NCBI RefSeq assembly: GCF_007754155.1
Contig: NZ_CP037423.1
Span: 6,506,567 to 6,570,566 of the forward strand
Reading direction: 5' to 3'
Length of the DNA stretch: 64,000 nucleotides
From: Stieleria neptunia
Lineage (GTDB): Bacteria > Planctomycetota > Planctomycetia > Pirellulales > Pirellulaceae
The notes below the pieces were generated by a model. That model had not been told where the DNA came from, did not search any database, and worked only from the letters and a program-made list of their open reading frames with translations. The translations under genes were made by a program, and so were the position numbers. Of the stretch, positions 52,749-61,452 are shown piece after piece (position 1 is the first letter of the stretch; every line of letters starts with the position of its first letter).

Positions 52749-55553
52749 ATGGTTTTGCGTCTGTTGTTCGTCGGGTTCGTCGCCTGGATCGTCTCATTTC
52801 CGGCCCGCGGGACCGCAGCCGATCGCGTTGAGTTCGTCCGTGACGTCTATCCCATCTTGGAAACCTACTGCGTCGGCTGTCACACCGCCGATGATCCGCA
52901 GGGTGGACTCGTGCTGGAGCACTATGCCGGGTTGGCCAAGGGGGGCGAAACCGGAGTCGCCGTCACGCCGGGCGTGCCGGCCAGCAGCCGATTGCTGATG
53001 ATGGTCCGTGGCGAAGTCGAACCGGTGATGCCGCCCGACGATGCCGCCGGCCCCGACGAACGTGAACTGGAAATCCTCGCGCGATGGATCGAACAGGGCG
53101 CCGCCGGACCACAAGGCGAGATGCCGGTCAAACGCGAACTGCGGACGCCCTCGATCAAGCCGTCTCCCGGCGTCGTCGCTCCGATCACCGCGATCGCCCG
53201 TTCAGCTGACGGACGGGTTACCGCGCGCGCTTCCTATGGACGAATCGAAATCGAGCATGCCTCGCGGGATTCGGAGACGAATGAGAAAACGGAAATCTCG
53301 GATGAGGACCTTGGAAAGATCAACTCGTTAACGTTTTCTTCGGATGCGACGCATGTGTTGGCCGCTTCGGGTCTGACCGGGGCGTACGGTCGTGCGGCGA
53401 TCTACGACACCGAATCGGGAGCCTTGATTCGAGAATTCGTCGGGCACCAAGACACGTTGTACGCCGCCGTGTTTTCGCCCGATGGTGCGCTGGTGGCGAC
53501 CGCGGGCTATGACCGAACGATCGTGTTGTGGGATGCCGAATCGGGCGACGTGGTTCGTCGCTTGACCGGACACAACGGCGCGATCTTTGACTTGGCGTTC
53601 TCGCCCGATGGAACGGTGCTGGTCAGCGCGTGTGCCGACGAGACGGTCAAGGTCTGGAACGTCGAGCAAGGTATCCGGCTGGACACGCTCAGCCAACCCG
53701 AAGGCGAGGTGTTTGCCGTCGCGATCACGCATGATGGAAGACACATTGTGGCGGTCAGTGCCGACAACCGACTTCGCGCCTGGCGATTGCGATCAATCCG
53801 CACGCCGCGAATCAACCCGTTGGTGGCCACGCGGTTCATGGACGAGACGCCGATCGTCAATTTCGCCATCGCCCCAGACGACCAATCGCTCGTCGCGATC
53901 TCGGAATCCGGCAGCGTCAAACGGGTCCGCCGGGTCGATTGGCAACCGCTGGCGTCGCTGGAGTCTCTGCCGGAATCGGGCACGGATCTGTTCATCACGC
54001 CGGACAGTCGACACGTGATGATTTCGATGATGAACGGACAAGTCGTCTCCCGCCCCTTGCCGCCGATCGAATCGTCGAGCACGAGTCGCCCCGAAAACGA
54101 ACTGCGGCCGGTCTGGATGGATTTGGGGGAACCGATTTCGCTGGACGAATCAACCTTGCGTCAAGCGATGACGCAACCCGGCGGCTCACCGGATTCCGCC
54201 GCCGCCATCCTGGACGTCGATCGTCACGTGTCGATCAAGGGGCAGATCGGCCGGGCCGGTGAAGTGGACCTGTTTCGTTGGCAGGCACGCAAGGGTGAAG
54301 TCTGGGCGATCGATGCCGACGCTGCAACGGACAGCCGACTCGACCCGATCGTGACGGTGCTCAGCGCCGCTGGCGAGCCCGTTCTGAGAGTCCGTCTGCA
54401 AGCCGTTCGTGATTCGTACTTCACCTTTCGCGGGAAAGACAGCAATCAGATCGGCGACTTTCGCGTGTTCAACTGGGAAGAAATGCAGCTGAACGACTAC
54501 CTGTACGCGGCCGGCGAAGTGACGCGTTTGCAGATGCATCCGCGCGGTCCCGATTCGGGATTCAATGTGTATCCCGGTCAAGGGAATCGTTGGACGTATT
54601 TCGGTACCAGCGGGACGACCCATGCGCTCGGCGAACCGGCCTACATCGTTCGACCATTGCCGCCCGGCGGCGAACCGTTGGCCAACGGATTGCCCGTGTT
54701 TGATGTGTTCTATGAAAACGACGACGATCCGCGGCGGCTGGCGGGCAAGAACAGTCGGTTGTTGTTCACCGCACCGGCCGATGGACTGTACACCGTTCGC
54801 ATCGGTGACACACGCGGCGAAGGCGGTCCGGCGTACGGGTATCGGTTGGCCATCCGCCCGGCACGACCGGGGTTCCGGCCGACGACCAAACCGATCAGCA
54901 AACCGCTGCATCCGGCCACCGGACGCGAATTTCAAGTCCAGATCGATCGGCTGGACGGATTCGACGGCGCCGTGACACTCGAGATCAACGGGCTGCCGGA
55001 TCGGTTGGTCAGCAATTTCCCCCTCACGATCGAAGCCGGTCAACGATCCGCAACCGCTGTGATTTGGGCGGATCCCAACGAGAAGGGCTGGGAGGGCGAG
55101 ATCGAACCGACGCTGACCGCATCGGCGCTGATCAACGGGACGCGCGTCGAGCGGCGGGCGGGATCGCCGGGGAAATTAAAATTCGATCCCAGTCCGGCAC
55201 AGGTCATCCCGATCCTGAAACCGGTCGATGCCGAGATCGCCGCCCACGAAAACTGGACGCTGCGAGTGCGGCGGGGCGAAACGGTTTCGGCACGCGTGTC
55301 GGTTCAGCGTCGCGAAGGGTTTCAGAACGAAGTTTCGTTCGGCAAAGAGCAATCCGGTCGCAACGCCAGCCAAGGCGTCTACGTCGACAACATCGGACTG
55401 AACGGATTGTTGATCCTTGCCGGCGCGTCGCAGCGAGAGTTTTTCGTGACCGCCGATCCGACCGCCGTCCCCGGCAAGCGGTCGTTCTTTCTGACCGCCG
55501 GCGTCGACGGCGGCCTGGCCTCGCACCCGATCACCGTGGAAGTGCTGCCGTAG
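52749..55553 (+). CDS. PSC1 cytochrome c-WD40 propeller protein
   Basis: A 934-residue exported protein (signal MVLRLLFVGFVAWIVSFPARG). A planctomycete cytochrome-type domain follows at once: YPILETYCVGCH gives the C-x-x-C-H haem site, then PPDDAAGPDERELEILARWIEQGA. WD40 blades run from about residue 190 to 440 (LIREFVGHQDTLYAAVFSPDGALVATAGYDRTIVLWDAESG). The C-terminal half contains a pre-peptidase/PPC-like beta domain (GRAGEVDLFRWQARKGEVWAIDADA). Proteins of this kind are numerous and uncharacterised in planctomycetes. It is convergent with a DUF1501 gene, its usual neighbour type. Confidence 0.88.
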   Translation: MVLRLLFVGFVAWIVSFPARGTAADRVEFVRDVYPILETYCVGCHTADDPQGGLVLEHYAGLAKGGETGVAVTPGVPASSRLLMMVRGEVEPVMPPDDAAGPDERELEILARWIEQGAAGPQGEMPVKRELRTPSIKPSPGVVAPITAIARSADGRVTARASYGRIEIEHASRDSETNEKTEISDEDLGKINSLTFSSDATHVLAASGLTGAYGRAAIYDTESGALIREFVGHQDTLYAAVFSPDGALVATAGYDRTIVLWDAESGDVVRRLTGHNGAIFDLAFSPDGTVLVSACADETVKVWNVEQGIRLDTLSQPEGEVFAVAITHDGRHIVAVSADNRLRAWRLRSIRTPRINPLVATRFMDETPIVNFAIAPDDQSLVAISESGSVKRVRRVDWQPLASLESLPESGTDLFITPDSRHVMISMMNGQVVSRPLPPIESSSTSRPENELRPVWMDLGEPISLDESTLRQAMTQPGGSPDSAAAILDVDRHVSIKGQIGRAGEVDLFRWQARKGEVWAIDADAATDSRLDPIVTVLSAAGEPVLRVRLQAVRDSYFTFRGKDSNQIGDFRVFNWEEMQLNDYLYAAGEVTRLQMHPRGPDSGFNVYPGQGNRWTYFGTSGTTHALGEPAYIVRPLPPGGEPLANGLPVFDVFYENDDDPRRLAGKNSRLLFTAPADGLYTVRIGDTRGEGGPAYGYRLAIRPARPGFRPTTKPISKPLHPATGREFQVQIDRLDGFDGAVTLEINGLPDRLVSNFPLTIEAGQRSATAVIWADPNEKGWEGEIEPTLTASALINGTRVERRAGSPGKLKFDPSPAQVIPILKPVDAEIAAHENWTLRVRRGETVSARVSVQRREGFQNEVSFGKEQSGRNASQGVYVDNIGLNGLLILAGASQREFFVTADPTAVPGKRSFFLTAGVDGGLASHPITVEVLP

Positions 55554-55570
55554 TGGACGCCGTAGTTCGG

Positions 55571-55660
55571 TAGGGCATGCTGAGCATGCCAACGTCACGA
55601 CCGTCCGCCGTCACGCACAGCGTGACCTACGTGCGTCCGCTGTCACGCACAGCGTGACCT
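55571..55660. repeat. Three 17-bp palindromes between convergent genes
   Basis: GGCATGC-tga-GCATGCC (55574-55590) and two copies of GTCACGC-aca-GCGTGAC (55610-55626, 55642-55658) lie in a 128-base gap. The last two are part of a 32-base tandem unit. Similar palindromes occur at about 5974-5992, 43424-43440 and 47785-47801, each linked to TAGG and each near a gene 3' end. They could be bidirectional terminators. Confidence 0.7.
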
Positions 55661-55681
55661 ACGACCTATCCCACGACCGTC

Positions 55682-57058
55682 CTACGCCAGCACCTCGTCC
55701 ACGACGCGTCCGTGGACATCGGTCAGACGGAAATCGCGTCCGGCATAGCGGTAGGTCAATCGTTTGTGGTCCAGCCCCATCAATCGCAACAGAGTCGCGT
55801 GGAGGTCGTGGACATGGACGCGATTTTCGACCGCCTGGAATCCGATCTCGTCGGTCGCGCCGACGGTTTGGCCGCCTTTGACGCCGCCACCGGCCATCCA
55901 CACGGTAAAGCCGTAGTGGTTGTGATCGCGGCCGTTCATTTTGCCTTGGTTGGTGCCCTTGCGAGGCATCTCGACGACGGGGGTGCGGCCGAATTCACCT
56001 CCCCAGATCACGATCGTTTCGTCGAGCAGCCCGGTGCGTTTGAGGTCCGCCAACAGGGCGGCGATCGGCTGGTCGACCTGCTGGGCCAGTTTGCGGTGCT
56101 GCTTTTCCAAGTCGTCGTGATTGTCCCAGGGTTGTCCCGCGCCGGTGTAGAGCTGCACGTAGCGAACGCCGCGTTCGACCAACCGTCGCGCGATCAGGGT
56201 CTGGCGGGCAAAGTCGCCGTCGCCGTATTCGTCCCGGACCGATTGTGGTTCGCGCGTGATGTCGAACGCGTCGGCCGCTTCGCTTTGCATCCGATAGGCC
56301 AATTCGAACGACTCGATCCGCGACTGCAAGCGTTCGTCATGGCGTCGGGCCGCGGCATGTTGCCGGTTCAGGTTGGCCAACAGATCCAATTGTTGACGTT
56401 GATCCGTCGACGCCACCAATTCGCTGCGAATGTTCTCCAGCAACCGATCGACTTGACGGTGGCTGGTGTCGACATAGGTCGCCTGGTACTTGCCTGGCAG
56501 AAACGCGTTTTGCCAGTTCTGTGATTCCTTGATCGGATAGCCGCCCGGGCACATGGTCACAAACGACGGCAGGTTGCTGTTTTCGCTGCCCAGCCCATAG
56601 GTCAGCCAAGATCCGACGCTGGGGCGAACCAAACGCGATTCACCCGTGTTCATCAGCATCAGTGACGGTTCGTGATTGGGGACATCGGCGTGCATCGAAT
56701 GGATCAAGCAGATGTCGTCGATGTGCTCGGCCGTCTTGGCGAACAACTCGCTGACGTGGATTCCCGACTGTCCATACGGTTTGAACTGGAACGGTGTGCC
56801 CAGAACATTGCCGGTGGGGCGTTCCGTTTTCAGTGTCCCGGTCGGCGCGGTCTTGCCGGCGAACTGGTTCAGTTGGGGTTTGTAGTCGAACGTATCGACT
56901 TGGCTGGGGCCACCATTCATGAACAAATGAATGACGTGTTTGGCTTTGGCCGGAAAATGCAATCCGCTCGCCGAAGCATCTCGGGCGAGCAGATCCGAGA
57001 GCGCCAAAGATCCCAGGCCGGTGCCGCAGCTTGCCAGCAGTTGTCGTCGTGTCAGCAT
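55682..57058 (-). CDS. DUF1501 Tat-exported protein
   Basis: A 458-residue protein. MLTRRQLLASCGTGLGSLALS is a twin-arginine signal and fixes the start at 57058. The mature part is DUF1501, an alkaline-phosphatase-fold (sulfatase-like) family: VIHLFMNGGPSQVDTFDYKP, SMHADVPNHEPSLMLMNTGE, TVIWGGEFGRTPV and GRDHNHYGFTVWMAGGGVKGG. These proteins are usually paired with PSC1/PSD1 cytochrome proteins, and here such a gene lies convergent on the other side. The reaction is unknown. Confidence 0.9.
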   Translation of the reverse strand: MLTRRQLLASCGTGLGSLALSDLLARDASASGLHFPAKAKHVIHLFMNGGPSQVDTFDYKPQLNQFAGKTAPTGTLKTERPTGNVLGTPFQFKPYGQSGIHVSELFAKTAEHIDDICLIHSMHADVPNHEPSLMLMNTGESRLVRPSVGSWLTYGLGSENSNLPSFVTMCPGGYPIKESQNWQNAFLPGKYQATYVDTSHRQVDRLLENIRSELVASTDQRQQLDLLANLNRQHAAARRHDERLQSRIESFELAYRMQSEAADAFDITREPQSVRDEYGDGDFARQTLIARRLVERGVRYVQLYTGAGQPWDNHDDLEKQHRKLAQQVDQPIAALLADLKRTGLLDETIVIWGGEFGRTPVVEMPRKGTNQGKMNGRDHNHYGFTVWMAGGGVKGGQTVGATDEIGFQAVENRVHVHDLHATLLRLMGLDHKRLTYRYAGRDFRLTDVHGRVVDEVLA

Positions 57059-57111
57059 CGTGTCGGTGTCGCGGGGCGGGGCGGGTTGGGGTGGGGCGAG
57101 GCAGGGCGGGG

Positions 57112-57960
57112 TCAAAACAACCAAAAGCGTTTCTTCGAGACGTCTTTGCGATTCACGTTCAAGACTTCGTTGTAACCAGCCTTGTCAAAACGTTCCAGCA
57201 AGCGTTCGGTACCGTATTTTAGTTTGAAATCCATTTCGTTCTGCAGCAACGGGATCGCGGCGAGAAAGTAGATGGATTTTTCGTCCGAGATCTTCAGCCG
57301 AATGAACTCTTCGCCGGTCGTCGATGGGAACGTCAGCAACCAACCGATAAAATCGGTGCTGGGGTCAAGCGAATCGGCGGGGTCACCGTTGGGGATCGTG
57401 TGACCATCAAACAGCCAGGTTTCATATTCGTGCGGAAATCGGGCCAAGAACTTCAGCCACTGGATCGGCCAATAGTTGGCCGTGTCCTGCAACGATTGTT
57501 CGTCCAGTTTCCATTCCGGCGGCAAGCAGAGCATCAACTCGGCGTACGCCAATTCTTCGGCACCCTCCGGTGGCGACATCGGTCGATCGCTCATTCCGGT
57601 GGTGATCAGGGTGTGGAAGGGACGCTCCGCGGAGGGTTTGACCCAGTGCACGTCGATGTGCACCAGATCCGAAACAAGCTCATGCCAGACGCTGTCGACC
57701 TCGCCGAGGTGTTTGGCGATATGGGCTTCGACACGTTCGATGTTCTCGCTGTCGCCGATCGCCAATTCAAACTCGCGCGATCTGGCTTCATGGCGATAAA
57801 CCGTGCTGCCGCCGTCGGTCACCTCGTCGGGGATTTCCAGCGGGGGAAAAGGGACCTCGATCGTTTCGCCACAACCGCTGCATCGGGTTTTCTTGCCCGA
57901 ATGGGTTTCATCGGTTTTATAGCGTTTGGCGCATTTCGGGCACCGGAATTCTACGTCCAC
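57112..57960 (-). CDS. Zinc-ribbon protein with SUFU domain
   Basis: A 282-residue cytoplasmic protein. Residues 5-40 form a zinc ribbon with two CxxC knuckles (FRCPKCAKRY...TRCSGCGETI). After a short linker, residues 60-260 resemble the suppressor-of-fused (SUFU) domain: WHELVSDLVHIDVHWVKPS, PFHTLITTGMSDRPM, AYAELMLCLPPEWKL and FIGWLLTFPS. In bacteria SUFU-family proteins are often immunity proteins of polymorphic toxin systems, but no toxin gene is adjacent. It ends 54 bases before the DUF1501 start, on the same strand. Confidence 0.8.
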   Translation of the reverse strand: MDVEFRCPKCAKRYKTDETHSGKKTRCSGCGETIEVPFPPLEIPDEVTDGGSTVYRHEARSREFELAIGDSENIERVEAHIAKHLGEVDSVWHELVSDLVHIDVHWVKPSAERPFHTLITTGMSDRPMSPPEGAEELAYAELMLCLPPEWKLDEQSLQDTANYWPIQWLKFLARFPHEYETWLFDGHTIPNGDPADSLDPSTDFIGWLLTFPSTTGEEFIRLKISDEKSIYFLAAIPLLQNEMDFKLKYGTERLLERFDKAGYNEVLNVNRKDVSKKRFWLF

Positions 57961-58057
57961 CTGGGTTCACCGTTCAGGGTTGCGTCGCACAGATTCAATC
58001 AACGCAACAGTCTAACAGTTGTTCCGTGGCGACATTCCCGATGCATCTTTGCGGCGC

Positions 58058-59806
58058 CTATTTTTCTGCCAATTCCTTTGCCGTTTTGCCTCGTCCCGCC
58101 GCGGCGATGACTTCGGGGTGATCCAGAACCAGATAGTGACCGTGGTCGGCGGTGACGATGACCGCGGTGTGGTCCCAGGCGTTGTTCTCGTCGACCCAGT
58201 CCATCACTTTGACAAACGCCGCTTCGCCGCTGAATACCGCGCCGATGCTGTTGTCCAGGTTATTGGCATGATTGGCCCAATCCACATCGCCGACTTCGAT
58301 CATCAACCAAAACCCGTCGATCGACTGTTCCAAAACCAGCAGCGCCGCTTCGGTCATCTCGGCGAGCGTCGGGTTCTCGTCGATGTCGGCGGCGGAATAG
58401 ATCTCCGCGTCCCAGACGTCCGCCGCCGGGTTGTAGCCGCCGTCGGCGGTCGCGTATGGCAGGTGACCGCCTTTGGTCCCAAACAATCCGAGCAGTCGCT
58501 CTTGGTTGTCGGCGGCGGCTTGCGCGGCACGACGCAGCGATTGGCGGCCCGATTTGCCCGCCGCGCGTTGGACGACTCGGTACCGGCCACCGTTTCGCAG
58601 ATCGACAGCGCGCAAGTCGTCTTCATGCAAGTACCGGTTGCCCGTGGCAAAGTTGCTGCCTTGCAGCTCGTCTTCGTCTTTGTGCTCGCCCCAGCCCGCG
58701 CCCAACAGCACATCGATGCCGGGTAGCGGATCGTTGCGATGGGCGGCCGATGGCAAACCGATCAGGTCGCGGGCAAGGTCTTGGTAGTCTTTGCGTGAAA
58801 CGTTGTTCGCGTAGGCCGCTGCCGGCGTCGCGTGGCTGACGGGAACATTGGTCACCACGCCGACCATGAAGTCCTGGTCGCGTTGCAATTCACGCGCCAG
58901 GGGGACGGCTTGCGTCCCATCGAGCGCGACGTTGATCGAACCGTTGTACGTCTTGATGCCGCTGCACAGGCCGGTCCCCGATGCGGCGGAGTCGGTCACG
59001 GTATGCGGACGCGACAGATCTGCGCCGATCAAGTATCCGCTACCGTTCCGCTCATTCCATGGCGTTCGGCCGCCTAATCGAACGTCGTACCCGAACGACG
59101 ACTGCTCGCTGACGCTGAGCACCCGTTGCGCGTCGACGTCGGTCTTCGCGCTTCCGGCGGCCGCGCTGGTCGATAGCAATCCGAAGTCCGTTTGCGTGCG
59201 TCGGTCGTCTTGAAATGCCAGTCCGGTGCCGCGACCGGATTCAAAAGCGATGCGTCCGGTTTTGTAGATGGCCGCGGCCCGCGCGGTTTGCCAGTCCATC
59301 CCGTCCAACACCAACAAGATGATATTGCTGTAACCGGCGTCGACGGCCGCTCGCTGCAATTGACACACGTCGGTCTGGTCAAAGTACATCGCGGTGGGAT
59401 TGATCGAACTGGTCTCCGAAGACCGCTCCAGCGTTTTCAACCGCTCGGCGTCGGCGTACAAACTGCCCCGATCACGCCAGTCCGAAAGCGTCAGACCGAA
59501 GGTGTAAACCGGTACCAAGCGGTTGCTGTGCTCGTTCCAACTGCTGTACTTGGTCGCGTCCAATCCCCAATGGCCGTAGACGGGGGACTGTGTGTCAACC
59601 GATTGCTGCTGCAGCCAACGCATCGGATCGCCCTTGTCATGCGTTTGGCCCTCTGACTTCGCCGCCTCGGACTTCGCCGGGGCCACAGGCACCGGCTTCG
59701 CGGCTGATGCAGGACACGCCAGCGAGACGAGTGCCGCCAACGAGGCCATCACCAGTCCCGGGGCAGGAAAGAAACGCCGATCAGCGTCTACTTGGCGAGG
59801 ATTCAT
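58058..59806 (-). CDS. Alkaline phosphatase (PhoA-type)
   Basis: A 582-residue exported phosphomonoesterase. The start at 59806 precedes a signal peptide (PGLVMASLAALVSLACPASA). The catalytic parts are ILLVLDGMDW (metal Asp), VTDSAASGTGLCSG (nucleophile Ser), VPVSHATPAA, MIEVGDVDWANHANN and VTADHGH (metal ligands). It is longer than E. coli PhoA, partly from an N-terminal extension of about 100 residues (THDKGDPMRWLQQQ...). It probably frees phosphate from organic esters outside the cell. It stands alone; no Pho-box-like repeat was recognised upstream. Confidence 0.92.
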   Translation of the reverse strand: MNPRQVDADRRFFPAPGLVMASLAALVSLACPASAAKPVPVAPAKSEAAKSEGQTHDKGDPMRWLQQQSVDTQSPVYGHWGLDATKYSSWNEHSNRLVPVYTFGLTLSDWRDRGSLYADAERLKTLERSSETSSINPTAMYFDQTDVCQLQRAAVDAGYSNIILLVLDGMDWQTARAAAIYKTGRIAFESGRGTGLAFQDDRRTQTDFGLLSTSAAAGSAKTDVDAQRVLSVSEQSSFGYDVRLGGRTPWNERNGSGYLIGADLSRPHTVTDSAASGTGLCSGIKTYNGSINVALDGTQAVPLARELQRDQDFMVGVVTNVPVSHATPAAAYANNVSRKDYQDLARDLIGLPSAAHRNDPLPGIDVLLGAGWGEHKDEDELQGSNFATGNRYLHEDDLRAVDLRNGGRYRVVQRAAGKSGRQSLRRAAQAAADNQERLLGLFGTKGGHLPYATADGGYNPAADVWDAEIYSAADIDENPTLAEMTEAALLVLEQSIDGFWLMIEVGDVDWANHANNLDNSIGAVFSGEAAFVKVMDWVDENNAWDHTAVIVTADHGHYLVLDHPEVIAAAGRGKTAKELAEK

Positions 59807-60098
59807 ATTTGTGAAGATTGGATGAATGTTCGAGGTCGGGGACGATCTTGCCCGCAAGCACCACCAAGTGCAGGGGGCCGATGGATTGATTCAGCCGATG
59901 GGCGCGAGCCCACCAGCCACAGCGAGTCACCGGGCACGGTGTGTCCTTTCCGCTAGGATTCACCCCTTGCGCTAGCGTGCAGCGGCACCTTCGCGGCACC
60001 TTTCAGGTGTGATCGGAAGGGATCGACAGACCGCCGTGACGCGTTGTCATTGGAGGGCGGTCAGAATAGTCGTTGCCGAGCCGTTCTCCGAGTGGGGC
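59807..60098. other. Intergenic region
   Basis: 292 bases upstream of the alkaline phosphatase gene and at the 3' end of radC. Small inverted motifs occur at 59948-60010 (for example GCGGCACC repeated). No gene is seen. Confidence 0.4.
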
Positions 60099-61052
60099 TC
60101 ACGCCAATTCTCGAATGCTGACCGACCCCTCCGACGCGACCACGATATGGTCCAACACCGTGATCCCCAACAGCTGTCCGACTTCGGTCATCCGATCGGT
60201 GACTTGATGATCCTCGCGGCTCGGTGTCGCATCCCCTGAGGGATGGTTGTGCACCAGGATGACGGCCGATGCGGAATCGCGGATGGCCGGCCGAAAGACT
60301 TCGCGAGGATGCACCAGACTCGCGTCCAACGTGCCGCGGGTGATCAGATGGGTGTTGATCGGCAGGTGTTTGGTGCTCAACGTGACGATATGGAATTCCT
60401 CTTGGACCCCGCTGATCGCCAGCCCGCTGAAGGCGTCGTCACAAAACTCCACCGCCGCGCTGGTGCTGGTGATCGGGCCGTGGGCCCGGCGGTGCAGCTG
60501 TTCGTGCCGCGCGACGCGACGTCCCAGTTCGATGCCGGCCATGATCGCCGCGTAGCTGGTCACCGTGATCGCCGGGCTGATGTTTCGCAATTCGTCTTTG
60601 CCGCTGCGTCGCAGATCGGACAGCTTGTCGGAAAACGTCTTGGACAACCGCTTCCCGGCTTCGATCGCCGATTCGCCTTTCACGCCCACCCGGATCAAGA
60701 TCGCTAACAGGTCGGCATCGCTGAGCGTCTCGGCGCCGGACGACAGCAATCGCTCCCGCGGTCGCTCCTGTTCCGGCTGCGCCGTGACCTGGTTGCCGCT
60801 GACTTGTCGTTCGATCCAATGCGACGGATCGACGCGGATCTGGGCGTTCCGCCAGGCATAGGTCTCTTGATCGGACGATTCATAGCGGTCCAAAATCCCT
60901 TCGCGGACCAGATCTTTGAGCGCCAACGAGACGAACTGCGGCGTCAGGTCGGCACACCGCTCCCGCGCCTGTTGTTTGGAAAATGCACTGATGGGTGAGA
61001 GTGTCTTGAAGAGTTGCAGAAGTTTTTCTTTCCGCTTCTTTTGCTGCCCCAT
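60099..61052 (-). CDS. radC: RadC-family JAB protein with N-terminal helical extension
   Basis: A 317-residue protein; typical RadC proteins have about 225. The C-terminal JAB/MPN domain has the metal motif HNHPSGDATPSREDHQVTD (H-x-H-P-x-S...D) with the upstream Glu in EEFHIVTL. The usual helix-hairpin-helix N-domain (RPRERLLSSGAETLSDADLLAILIRVG) starts only near residue 97. The added first 95 residues (KLLQLFKTLSPISAFSKQQARERCADLTPQFVSLALKDLVREGILDRY) resemble a winged helix. Despite the name, RadC's biochemical role is unsettled. Start 61052 was chosen over the longer frame because GQQKKRKEKLLQ begins an ordered helix. Confidence 0.88.
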   Translation of the reverse strand: MGQQKKRKEKLLQLFKTLSPISAFSKQQARERCADLTPQFVSLALKDLVREGILDRYESSDQETYAWRNAQIRVDPSHWIERQVSGNQVTAQPEQERPRERLLSSGAETLSDADLLAILIRVGVKGESAIEAGKRLSKTFSDKLSDLRRSGKDELRNISPAITVTSYAAIMAGIELGRRVARHEQLHRRAHGPITSTSAAVEFCDDAFSGLAISGVQEEFHIVTLSTKHLPINTHLITRGTLDASLVHPREVFRPAIRDSASAVILVHNHPSGDATPSREDHQVTDRMTEVGQLLGITVLDHIVVASEGSVSIRELA

Positions 61053-61452
61053 GGCCGGATCCCGCTGATTCCCTGCGTGATGACGTCTAATTGTTACGCA
61101 GATCGTAACGAACCTGGAACCGTCCGTGGGGTGCCCGGTCCCATCTGCGGGGACGCATGATCGACTGCGGCGTCGCACGGCGAACATCGGATGGGATTGC
61201 CGGCGGCCCGATCAATCGCCGTGCCGGTCGCCAGAAGGCGGGTCCCTTCTGATTTCCACACTCTGGTGAACCGTGCGATCGCGCGTCATGGACGCGACCG
61301 CCACTGTCCGAGTTGCTAAACTGGGACGCAGAACGTTGTCGATCCAACCACGCTGCGTTGTTCCAACGGCAAACACTCGATCGGCTCGATCAAGCCGAGC
61401 GTGTTGTTGTCATCCCGCCCCATTTCTTCCAGACGAACGAACAAAACCGAAG
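61053..61452. other. Divergent intergenic region
   Basis: 400 bases between radC and the flavoprotein gene. Frames crossing it lack start signals and family resemblance. No repeat family of the window is present. It should hold both promoters. Confidence 0.4.
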
